Assembly (NCBI GenBank): GCA_903837445.1
Contig: CAILUR010000224.1
Location: forward strand, 1 to 7,114
DNA: 7,114 bases
Direction: 5' to 3'
Source: an uncultured bacterium
GTDB taxonomy: Bacteria > Oederibacteriota > PGYV01 > CAILUR01
Within the stretch, counting starts at the first letter, position 1; each line of letters opens with the position of its first letter. Made by a program: the position numbers and the translations under genes. The notes under the pieces were generated by a model that was given only the letters and a program-made list of their open reading frames with translations, ran no database searches and was not told the origin of the DNA. Below are positions 1 through 6,291 of the stretch, one piece after another.

Positions 1-2018
1 CCCTGCTTTCTCTTTCTCTGGCTGTAGGACTTTTAATAGATGACTCTATCGTGGTGCGTGAAAATATATTTCGACATATAGAAATGGGAATGTCACCTAA
101 AGAAGCAGCAGAAAAGGGAACAAATGAAGTGGCCTTGGCAGTTATTTCCACCACCCTTTCTATTATGGCTGTGTTCATACCGATATCTTTCTTGACTGGA
201 GTCATTGGGCAGTTCTTCAAACAGTTCGGGTTTACAGTGGCCTTCGCTCTTGCCATTTCTCTGCTGGATGCTTTTACTACTGCCCCAATGCTCTCGGCAT
301 ACTGGTATAAAAAAGAAGATAACAAAGCTAAAAAAGGGTTTGCCAAATTTACACACGAGTTATCTCAAAAATGGAATAAGTTTTATGATGAAGTGAATAG
401 TATTTATAGAGGAGTTTTAGAATGGGCGCTGGGAAGGAAAAAATTAATTCTGCTTTCCACGGTTGGTTTGTTTATTGGAAGTTTCTTTTTACTGCCTTTT
501 ATTGGCGCAGGGTTTATGACACAGAATAATAATATCTTAAATCTGAACTTTGAAACCTATCCAGGAGCCCCTGTAAAAAAAGTAGACTCCTATATGGAAA
601 AAGTGGAAGATTATATAATGCAACAAAAAGAGGTAGAAACTTATTATGCCTATGCTGGAAATAATGGGACCAATACAGGCACTCTTATGATTTCTTTAAA
701 ACCTATCACCCAAAGAAAATTAAGCAACGATGAATTTTTACAAAAAATGAGAAATTTTATTCACGCTCAAAGAATTGATAGTTTTGCAAATATTACCACC
801 GCTATGGGAATGGCGGGTGGCAATTCTGATATGAGTACGCCGATACTGGTGAATCTCTATGGGAGTGATTTAACAGTCCTTGGAACACTGTCAGCACAAG
901 TTAAAAAAATAATACAGGAAACGCCTGGGTCTGCGGATACTGATTCCACTTTAAAACCTGGAAAGCCAGAGCTTGTCTTAAATGTGGATGCGGTAAAATC
1001 AGAGAAGCTCGGAGTCTCCACCTATGCAGTGGGAGAACTTTTAAGGACGCTCGTACAGGGAAGTACGATTTCGAAATATAGAAAAGGCGAAAAAGAATAC
1101 GACATTACTCTTGAAATGAACGAAAAAAATAAACGCGTGACAGATGATATAAAAAACATTCTTATCACAAATAGAATGGGTAAAAAAATACCGCTCAGCG
1201 CGATTTGTAATTTTAACTACGGTTCAGGACCAGTAGAGATTCGCAGGGAAAATAAACAGAGAACAGTAAAAGTGGCGGCAGCGCTTGCTCCGGGATATTC
1301 AGTTATGGAAGTAAGTACAAAAATCAAAGAGCGGTTAAAAAAAGAATTGGTGATGCCAGCTGGTTATAAATATACTTTTGGTGGGCAGAGTAAACAGTTC
1401 GGCGATTTAGCCGCCCAAATGGGTGGCGCTATGCTCTTGGCTATCTTGTTTATGTATATGATATTGGCATCTTTGTATAATTCATTTATTCAGCCGCTTA
1501 TTCTTATGGTGGCGGTGCCACTTGCAGTTATCGGCGCTTTTGCTGGACTTTTAATCTCTGGGTATCAGCTGGATATGTTTGCTTTTATTGGGTTGTTAAT
1601 GGTGCTCGGACTTGTGACAAAAAATGGAATCTTGCTTTTGGATTTCACAAATAAAATGCGGGATGAGGGGATGTCCATAAGAGATGCGCTTTTACACGCC
1701 GCCCCTATACGCTTGCGTCCAATCCTTATGACTACTTTTGCTATGATTTTTGGAATGTTGCCAATTGCTTTATCTATGGGAGAAGGCGCAAAGGGAAATG
1801 AATCCCTCGCAATAGTAGTTATCGGAGGACTAATCACCTCCACTTTCCTCACTCTGCTGGTAGTACCTGTGGTATACGAGTGGGTGGAAAATAAACTTGA
1901 AAAGCGCAGAACTTTTGCAGAATTATGCAAAGAAGATAATGATAAAGAGGCCTGCGCTAAAGATGAAGAAGCCAAACAAAGAAAAAACATAATTAACCCG
2001 GATAATAATAAAGGATAG
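1..2018 (+). CDS. RND-family (HAE1/AcrB-like) inner-membrane efflux transporter, 5'-truncated
   Basis: This is the C-terminal 671 residues of a proton-driven RND pump, which exports drugs or other hydrophobic compounds with a periplasmic adaptor and an outer-membrane channel. The frame is open from base 3, so the gene starts outside the window; the GTG at 51 is internal. The first codons carry the TM4 motif GLLIDDSIVVREN, whose Asp pair (bases 39-44) is the proton relay. TM5 and TM6 lie near 130-305 and TM7 near 438-515. The second large periplasmic (porter) loop spans about 516-1420, and TM8-TM12 about 1420-1885. TM10 holds LVTKNGILLLDF, with the conserved relay Lys at 1620-1622. Both relay sites are intact, so the protein looks functional. 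It ends in a charged cytoplasmic tail of about 43 residues with two Cys. Adaptor and channel genes are presumably upstream. Substrate cannot be told. A heavy-metal (CusA-type) role is less likely from overall resemblance, but is not excluded. Confidence 0.96.
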   Translation, partial: LLSLSLAVGLLIDDSIVVRENIFRHIEMGMSPKEAAEKGTNEVALAVISTTLSIMAVFIPISFLTGVIGQFFKQFGFTVAFALAISLLDAFTTAPMLSAYWYKKEDNKAKKGFAKFTHELSQKWNKFYDEVNSIYRGVLEWALGRKKLILLSTVGLFIGSFFLLPFIGAGFMTQNNNILNLNFETYPGAPVKKVDSYMEKVEDYIMQQKEVETYYAYAGNNGTNTGTLMISLKPITQRKLSNDEFLQKMRNFIHAQRIDSFANITTAMGMAGGNSDMSTPILVNLYGSDLTVLGTLSAQVKKIIQETPGSADTDSTLKPGKPELVLNVDAVKSEKLGVSTYAVGELLRTLVQGSTISKYRKGEKEYDITLEMNEKNKRVTDDIKNILITNRMGKKIPLSAICNFNYGSGPVEIRRENKQRTVKVAAALAPGYSVMEVSTKIKERLKKELVMPAGYKYTFGGQSKQFGDLAAQMGGAMLLAILFMYMILASLYNSFIQPLILMVAVPLAVIGAFAGLLISGYQLDMFAFIGLLMVLGLVTKNGILLLDFTNKMRDEGMSIRDALLHAAPIRLRPILMTTFAMIFGMLPIALSMGEGAKGNESLAIVVIGGLITSTFLTLLVVPVVYEWVENKLEKRRTFAELCKEDNDKEACAKDEEAKQRKNIINPDNNKG

Positions 2019-2038
2019 TTTATAAAGTTTGAACTTAA

Positions 2039-2590
2039 TTAGGGATTTTTTCTTCGTTCTATAAGTGACCAAGAGCAACCGCAATAGTTTTGTCTGTAGA
2101 GGTCATATTTTTTGCTCAACTCAACGGATTTTTTAAAGCCGTCTTTCTTTTTAAAATTACTCGCCAGATAGTTAACTCCGTATTTTAGTGCGGCGGCAGC
2201 CCCAATAGCGTTTATCTTTTCAGCGTCTTTATGCGGACTTATAGTCAGCGTAGAAGTAAAAAGAGGTAAGTTAAGTTTTTTTGTCTCAGCGGCAGCGCGG
2301 TCCAACCTTATTCTAAAACATTCAAAACACGCCTCTCCCCCTTCTATATCTTTCGCCCGTGGTTTCATAGAGGCAAACCAATTTTTAAAATCATATTCGC
2401 CTAAAATAGTTTCCATACACATTTCTTTTCCAAGCTTGAGCATAGCCTCCGAGCGTTTTTTATATTCTCCAGCTGGGTGGACATTTGGATTATAAAAAAA
2501 AGAAATAACTTCATAGCCCTCGGCGCGCAGGACTTCAGCGGACTGGGTAGCATCTGGCGCACAACAGACATAAAGCAGTATTTTAGGCAT
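2039..2590 (-). CDS. queH: Epoxyqueuosine reductase QueH (DUF208 family)
   Basis: A 183-residue cytoplasmic enzyme predicted to reduce epoxyqueuosine to queuosine in the wobble position of GUN-anticodon tRNAs, the last step of queuosine synthesis. QueH replaces the cobalamin-dependent QueG in some bacteria and is known to use a [4Fe-4S] cluster with an adjacent iron. The family's Cys pairs are all present: Cys9-Cys10 in VCCAPDAT, Cys88/Cys91 in EACFECFRIRL, and Cys170/Cys172 in NYCGCSWSL. The FFYNPNVHP segment (residues 31-39) is also typical. The fifth position of the CCxxC-like motif is Asp13 rather than Cys; I recall Asp here in other members such as Helicobacter DUF208 proteins, so I read it as a natural variant. 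Length is near the family norm. The ATG start is supported by AAGGAG six bases upstream. The gene stands alone, convergent with the RND gene and divergent from the TPR-barrel gene. No other queuosine gene is in view. Confidence 0.93.
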   Translation of the reverse strand: MPKILLYVCCAPDATQSAEVLRAEGYEVISFFYNPNVHPAGEYKKRSEAMLKLGKEMCMETILGEYDFKNWFASMKPRAKDIEGGEACFECFRIRLDRAAAETKKLNLPLFTSTLTISPHKDAEKINAIGAAAALKYGVNYLASNFKKKDGFKKSVELSKKYDLYRQNYCGCSWSLIERRKNP

Positions 2591-2596
2591 ATAAAA

Positions 2597-2602
2597 CTCC
2601 TT
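2597..2602 (-). promoter_or_regulatory. Ribosome binding site of queH
   Basis: Read on the minus strand this is AAGGAG, six bases before the ATG at 2590-2588. It fixes the queH start and rules out the overlapping alternative frame that begins slightly upstream. Confidence 0.85.
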
Positions 2603-2627
2603 TTTAAAAGAGTGGGTCTTTTATGAT

Positions 2628-2656
2628 TTGACACACGCCCAAGCGTGTGATATTTT
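2628..2656 (+). promoter_or_regulatory. Sigma-70-type promoter of the TPR-barrel gene
   Basis: TTGACA at 2628-2633 is a perfect -35 box. After a 17-base spacer comes TATTTT at 2651-2656, matching the TATAAT consensus at four of six positions. Transcription would start near 2663, giving a leader of about 32 bases that contains the AAGGAGG ribosome binding site. The spacer is almost entirely a palindrome (separate entry), so this promoter is probably controlled. The -10 assignment is less certain than the -35, because the AT-rich stretch downstream (for example TATACT at 2662-2667) offers other -10-like sequences at unsuitable spacing. Confidence 0.6.
2632..2649. promoter_or_regulatory. Perfect 7-bp inverted repeat in promoter spacer, putative operator
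   Basis: CACACGC at 2632-2638 and GCGTGTG at 2643-2649 are exact inverted copies separated by CCAA. The repeat begins inside the TTGACA -35 box and ends two bases before the proposed -10. It is GC-rich in an otherwise very AT-rich region. A dimeric regulator bound here would block or reshape RNA polymerase binding, and it could also affect queH, which is transcribed away on the other side. A transcription terminator is unlikely on the plus strand: five T follow closely, but no plus-strand gene lies just upstream to terminate. On the minus strand the hairpin could sit in a queH leader. The binding protein is unknown and no regulator gene is in the window. Confidence 0.5.
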
Positions 2657-2682
2657 TAACATATACTATATTACTATAAATC

Positions 2683-2689
2683 AAGGAGG
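2683..2689 (+). promoter_or_regulatory. Ribosome binding site of the TPR-barrel gene
   Basis: AAGGAGG, a near-perfect Shine-Dalgarno sequence, lies five bases before the ATG at 2695. It supports that start, as does the signal peptide that begins immediately at that codon. Confidence 0.9.
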
Positions 2690-2694
2690 AAAAA

Positions 2695-4692
2695 ATGAAA
2701 AAACTTATAATAATTTTGGTATTATTGTTTGCTGTGCAAGGACTTTTTGCTGTGGAGGTAAGTCCAGAAAAACAATATATCGCACAGGCAGAGCAGGTCT
2801 TTGCCCAAGGCAATTATAAATATGCGATAGACCTTTATAACAGTGCCTTAAAAATAAATCAGCAAAGTGCGGTTTCCTATTTGGGAATTGGTGCCTGCAA
2901 GGAAATGCAAATGGATTTAAAAGCGGCAGAGATTTATTATAATAAAGCAAAAGTCCTTGATCCAGAAGCAGTGGTGCCCAACCTGGAAAAAATCAAAGCC
3001 CTCGAAAAAAATAGTCGCGGAAAAAATATTGATAAGATAAGAGAAAAATATCACGCTTTGTTTGATAAACAAAAACCAGAAGTCGCGGACGCAAGTCTTG
3101 GTTTGGCACTGCCGGGAGCAGTGACTCCAACGGCGGTGGAAAGCGCGCCTGTAGCGGCTGAAGCAGCCCCTGCTGATTCTAAAAATGAAAAAGAATGGTG
3201 GCATAGAGGCGGCGCAGGAAAAATGTTATCGCTGGGGGGAATTTCATTTATTTATCCTGATAGGACTACTGCTTTGGATGGCGCAGGGTTTGGAATTGAT
3301 GCTGGACTTTTATTTCGAAAACAAAGTCATGTGTTTAATATTTCTCCAAAATATGGCTACACGCGCGACTTGATAAAAAGTAATGACCCACTCGTGCCAG
3401 ATATTCAATATGACAGTATGTTTGCCACTATTAACGATTCTGGAGGAGACATATCGTGGCCCAGTGATTTATTTTTTAATGCTTTTATGCCTTACTATTT
3501 TAATTCTTATCTGGAAGACCATACAAGCGCCACAGAGGTAAACAAAAACAGCGGAAATTTATTCGGCGCAAAATATACTGCTGGGGTAAAAATCCTTCCT
3601 GTATTTGGCATAGCGGGTTCGGTAGGTTTTCAATATGTGCCTTATACTAACATACGCGAAGATGCCTCGGGGAATACAAGAACAGATATGAGTGCTATGG
3701 CTTTGTTTTGGCAGGGGGGAGTCGGGCTTAAATTACCAGGACTTTTTATGGCGAATGATGGACTTGATTTCACGGCTTGCTGGGGCACTTATCACACGGC
3801 GCCTAATTACTTTGACTTAAAAAGTAGCTATTGGCTTGACCTGCCGTATTCACTGGCAGATACTAGTATTTTTAATAAAGTGTCAAAAACACCTTTGATT
3901 GTGTTAGGAGAAAATCTTGGGAATTTTGAAAGTACTGAGACCTTGAGTACTGTTGGCTATGTGTACAAAGGTGGCGTTCATTATAATGTAGGTAATGAAC
4001 AACAAGAGGCTTTTCTTTTTGTAGAGGCGCCTTATGCCGTAGAGTATAAAACGCAGCTGACTACTGGCTTTAAATACACGGATGAGCCCATAGCTGTCTC
4101 GGAAACAAAGTCAGAAATGTTGACTATAGGCACGGGAAGAAAGTTTTATATGGAGACAGGGGTCAGGTCAAATTTAAAATATGTAATTACGGGTTTCAAA
4201 TATGCTTATGACTATTCTGAAAAATATATGACGGCTGGGAGTTCTATTTTGAGTGGGGTGGTGTTAGGAAAACAAATTGATAAAAATCATATATTTACTA
4301 CGGGCGTAAATATAGTGCCGTTGGACTTTTTTTCCATACCCTTTGAAATAAATTATGGGTTGTATTCATCTGAAAACGAAGCGGCACTCAAGTATCTGGC
4401 GGACTGGAATATAAGGGGTGGTGTGGAAATAAAACCTCTGCCGATAGTGGCATTACGCGGAGGGTTATCCTATGAGACCTTAAACTATACATATAAAAGA
4501 ACGGCTGAACTTACGCCGTCACCAGCTGTCATAGTGGGGTATCACGCTGGAGTGGGATTAGATTTGCCGATAGTGGAAATAAACTTAGGTGGCGCATATA
4601 AAGAAAAAACAGAAACCCCAATACCGGCAGGACAAAAATCGAGAAGTAATTATTATATGCTCTGGACTGCAGACCTTAATGTATATCTCTAA
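2695..4692 (+). CDS. Secreted TPR-linker-beta-barrel protein, predicted outer membrane, function unknown
   Basis: I do not recognise this 665-residue protein as a named family. It begins with a clear Sec signal peptide: MKK, a hydrophobic run at residues 4-18, and probable cleavage after GLFA at residue 19. Residues about 27-56 and 59-92 form two TPR-like helical repeats (AEQVFAQGNYKYAIDLYNSAL, then LGIGACKEMQMDLKAAEIYY). A charged helix follows to about 128, then an Ala/Pro/Val-rich flexible linker at about 135-163. From about 175 to the end the protein is rich in alternating Gly, Tyr, Phe and Trp strands such as GFGIDAGLLFRK and FGIAGSVGFQYVPY, and it closes with ADLNVYL. This pattern fits a large outer-membrane beta-barrel with its TPR part in the periplasm. 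A role in binding another envelope component through the TPR is inference. The gene has its own promoter and terminator, so it is probably monocistronic. A soluble beta-rich surface protein is the alternative. Confidence 0.8.
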   Translation: MKKLIIILVLLFAVQGLFAVEVSPEKQYIAQAEQVFAQGNYKYAIDLYNSALKINQQSAVSYLGIGACKEMQMDLKAAEIYYNKAKVLDPEAVVPNLEKIKALEKNSRGKNIDKIREKYHALFDKQKPEVADASLGLALPGAVTPTAVESAPVAAEAAPADSKNEKEWWHRGGAGKMLSLGGISFIYPDRTTALDGAGFGIDAGLLFRKQSHVFNISPKYGYTRDLIKSNDPLVPDIQYDSMFATINDSGGDISWPSDLFFNAFMPYYFNSYLEDHTSATEVNKNSGNLFGAKYTAGVKILPVFGIAGSVGFQYVPYTNIREDASGNTRTDMSAMALFWQGGVGLKLPGLFMANDGLDFTACWGTYHTAPNYFDLKSSYWLDLPYSLADTSIFNKVSKTPLIVLGENLGNFESTETLSTVGYVYKGGVHYNVGNEQQEAFLFVEAPYAVEYKTQLTTGFKYTDEPIAVSETKSEMLTIGTGRKFYMETGVRSNLKYVITGFKYAYDYSEKYMTAGSSILSGVVLGKQIDKNHIFTTGVNIVPLDFFSIPFEINYGLYSSENEAALKYLADWNIRGGVEIKPLPIVALRGGLSYETLNYTYKRTAELTPSPAVIVGYHAGVGLDLPIVEINLGGAYKEKTETPIPAGQKSRSNYYMLWTADLNVYL

Positions 4693-4756
4693 GTAATGGC
4701 TAGTGTTTAAAGGCAACTGCATAGGTGGAAAAACGAAATCACAAATAGTTTCACAT

Positions 4757-4790
4757 AAAAAGCCCGGCGACCAAGGTCGTCGGGTTTTTT
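4757..4790 (+). terminator. Rho-independent terminator after the TPR-barrel gene
   Basis: CCCGGCGACC (4763-4772) pairs with GGTCGTCGGG (4775-4784) with one G-U pair. The stem is 9 bp around a CAAG tetraloop, or 10 bp around AA, and is followed by six T (4785-4790). An A-run at 4757-4761 extends the pairing into the T-run. It lies about 70 bases after the stop of the barrel gene and separates it from the next transcription unit. The 70-base 3' leader to the hairpin (4693-4762) holds no gene or further structure that I can support. Confidence 0.93.
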
Positions 4791-4817
4791 CTTTTATAAG
4801 TTCTCCAACAAGGGCAA

Positions 4818-4854
4818 CACTTTTTAAGGTTTCGATAAAAAAGTGCTAAAACCT
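4818..4854. other. AT-rich inverted repeat / possible H-type pseudoknot upstream of the GalT-like gene
   Basis: CACTTTTT (4818-4825) is the exact inverse of AAAAAGTG (4838-4845), with 12 bases between. Within that loop AGGTTT (4827-4832) is the exact inverse of AAACCT (4849-4854), so the two helices would interlock as an H-type pseudoknot in RNA. The element lies after the terminator and upstream of the promoter at 4884-4912, so that promoter would not transcribe it. It may instead be a DNA-binding site, part of a short untranslated RNA, or chance in AT-rich sequence. It does not match a riboswitch class I know. Confidence 0.35.
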
Positions 4855-4883
4855 GCTATTAAGCTCACTTACTTCATTTTTCG

Positions 4884-4912
4884 TTGTATTTGTAATAATA
4901 TTCGTTTATAAT
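4884..4912 (+). promoter_or_regulatory. Sigma-70-type promoter of the GalT-like gene and downstream lipoprotein
   Basis: TTGTAT at 4884-4889 (four of six matches to TTGACA) is followed by a 17-base spacer and a perfect TATAAT at 4907-4912. Transcription would start near 4919, leaving a leader of about 23 bases with the ribosome binding site. It lies downstream of the terminator at 4763-4790, as expected for a new transcription unit. Confidence 0.7.
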
Positions 4913-4931
4913 CAATAAAAATAGAGCATAT

Positions 4932-4938
4932 GAGGTGA
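4932..4938 (+). promoter_or_regulatory. Ribosome binding site deciding the GTG start of the GalT-like gene
   Basis: GAGGTGA lies three bases before GTG at 4942-4944. GAGGTG matches the 3' part of the anti-Shine-Dalgarno complement, so the short spacing is acceptable. No in-frame ATG gives a better start; the ATG at 4930 runs into a stop after one further codon. The protein reads as the expected family N-terminus from the GTG. Confidence 0.75.
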
Positions 4939-4941
4939 CCT

Positions 4942-6267
4942 GTGGCAAATTATAACCAGTATTTTATTAGAATGCAGGACGGCACCATAAAACAGATAAA
5001 TCCTTTTACTGGAACAGAAGTTTGGACAGTACCAGGGAGGGGCAACAAACCACTTTCTAATGCTATAAATATAGTGCCTAAACTTATTGAAAAAAAAGAA
5101 AAAGAAGATTACTGTAATTTTTGTGAAACCAAATATATGAATACTCCGCCTGAAAAAGAACGCTTGGTCCGCCACGACAAGCAGTATCTCAGCATAGAAA
5201 ACGCAAAGGCCTCAGAACTTAGTCTGACAAAACCAGCTTTTCGCCGTATTCCAAATCTTTTTGAAATAGTCACCATAGATTACTGGAAAAAGAATTTTAA
5301 CTTTACCCTTTCAGAAGAAGAACAAAAAATTAAAAAAGAATATATGAGCGAAAAAGAGGGTTATGAGCATGTTATGAATGTGGTAAATCTAAAACTTAAA
5401 CTTTTGGGGAAAGATGTGGCGACTACTTCGATAGGCGAAAAATTGGATATGGCTGATGCTTTTTTTGGAGGCGGACACGAGCTTGTAGTGAGTGGCAGGC
5501 ACTTTATAGAAAACGCAATGGATGATAATCAACTTTATTCTTCTGGAGAAATGACGCACGAAGCGCATTTTGAATATTTTAAGTTTACGATAAAAGGAAT
5601 GGAAAGTATTTATAAAAATAATAAATATGTGCGCTATGTATCCATATTTCAAAACTGGTTAAAAGGCGGCGGCGCTTCTTTTGACCACTTGCATAAACAG
5701 CTTGTGGCTATTGATGAATGGGGGGTGTCAGTGGAACGCGAGATAGCCCTGCTTCGCAGAAGTCCGAACATTTATAATGAAATGGCGGTAAACTTGGCTA
5801 TCCATTTCAACTTGATAATTGCTGAAAATGAATATGCTATTGCGTTTTCTGATATAGGGCACAGGTATCCCACTATCGCTATAAACTCAAAAAGTGAAAA
5901 AGCGCATCCTTATGAAATGGATGAAAAAGAACTCAAAGGGTTTTCTGATATCGTACACGCAGTCCACGCGGCAGTTGGCTCTCAGGTGGCCTGCAATGAA
6001 GAATGGTATTATACGCCGCGTGACACTACGGATGTTATGCCGTGGCATATTCTCATAAAGCTCAGGATAAATATGCCAGCAGGGTTTGAAGGCGGTACAA
6101 AAATATATATAAATCCCGTGGACCCTTATGATTTGCGTGACAAACTCATTATGGGAATGCACAAGGCAAGGTTTGACGGAAAAATAGACAAGGCAGTAAA
6201 AATAGGCGATGAGTGTGATGCCAAACCGAACTGTCTTATGTATTACAAAAAATATTATAAATCATAA
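4942..6267 (+). CDS. GalT/HIT-superfamily protein (DUF4921-like), substrate unknown
   Basis: A 441-residue cytoplasmic protein resembling galactose-1-phosphate uridylyltransferases across its length. Residues 14-38 (TIKQINPFTGTEVW, then PGRGNKP) match the N-terminal strand. YCNFC gives Cys58 and Cys61, the likely zinc pair. GGGASFDHLHKQ (242-253) is the HxHxQ nucleotidyl-transfer motif, with His251 in the place of the GalT nucleophile and His249 as probable zinc ligand. The segment from RYVSIF to this motif is strongly GalT-like. Near the C-terminus, AGFEGGTKIYINPVDP (380-395) matches the second HIT-like half. Expected chemistry is transfer of a nucleoside monophosphate to or from a sugar phosphate or similar, but the substrate is not predictable. 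From memory it best fits the DUF4921 group. Unusual points are a Lys/Glu-rich helical insert at about 110-170, PWHI where canonical members have HWHI, and a Cys pair in the tail (425, 431). It is first in a probable operon with the foldase lipoprotein. Confidence 0.82.
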   Translation: MANYNQYFIRMQDGTIKQINPFTGTEVWTVPGRGNKPLSNAINIVPKLIEKKEKEDYCNFCETKYMNTPPEKERLVRHDKQYLSIENAKASELSLTKPAFRRIPNLFEIVTIDYWKKNFNFTLSEEEQKIKKEYMSEKEGYEHVMNVVNLKLKLLGKDVATTSIGEKLDMADAFFGGGHELVVSGRHFIENAMDDNQLYSSGEMTHEAHFEYFKFTIKGMESIYKNNKYVRYVSIFQNWLKGGGASFDHLHKQLVAIDEWGVSVEREIALLRRSPNIYNEMAVNLAIHFNLIIAENEYAIAFSDIGHRYPTIAINSKSEKAHPYEMDEKELKGFSDIVHAVHAAVGSQVACNEEWYYTPRDTTDVMPWHILIKLRINMPAGFEGGTKIYINPVDPYDLRDKLIMGMHKARFDGKIDKAVKIGDECDAKPNCLMYYKKYYKS

Positions 6268-6279
6268 TAAAGAAAACTT

Positions 6280-6285
6280 AAGGAG
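6280..6285 (+). promoter_or_regulatory. Ribosome binding site of the foldase lipoprotein gene
   Basis: AAGGAG lies six bases before the ATG at 6292, in the 24-base gap after the GalT-like stop. No promoter or terminator fits in this gap, which supports co-transcription. Confidence 0.85.
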
Positions 6286-6291
6286 CTATTA

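Noticed and set aside
93..356. Antisense open frame within the RND gene, and similar antisense or offset frames at 205-396, 1565-1990, 2917-3204, 5389-5652, 5887-6162 and 6255-6491
   Set aside because: All lie inside well-supported genes, have no ribosome binding site that I can see, and give low-complexity or unlikely protein sequences.
2025..2036. AAGTT/AACTT inverted repeat in the 20-bp gap between the RND and queH stops
   Set aside because: Only 5 bp with a 2-base loop and no adjacent T-run in either direction, so it is too weak to call as a terminator. The six T at 2045-2050 follow about eight bases later and are not linked to the stem.
2603..2694. Promoter for queH on the minus strand
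   Set aside because: The strand is AT-rich and offers several loose -10-like strings, but no -35/-10 pair with 16-18 base spacing stood out from background.
2628..2819. Short plus-strand frame overlapping the start of the TPR-barrel gene
   Set aside because: Its start lies in the promoter region without a ribosome binding site, and it overlaps the signal-peptide coding region of a much better gene.
4693..4756. Riboswitch or small RNA in the 3' region of the TPR-barrel gene
   Set aside because: AAAGGCAACTGCATAGG briefly recalled a cyclic-di-GMP aptamer, but the conserved core and helices are missing. The GTGGAAA/TTTCAC pairing (4725-4754) needs a bulge and is weak.
4795..4800. TATAAG as a -10 box of a promoter just after the terminator
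   Set aside because: It matches five of six bases, but the -35 position 17 bases upstream (CAAGGT, inside the terminator stem) is poor.
4818..4854. preQ1 riboswitch, suggested by the pseudoknot shape and nearby queH
   Set aside because: The sequence lacks the C-rich loop and the A-rich tail arrangement of preQ1-I. It is also upstream of an unrelated gene and outside that gene's predicted transcript.
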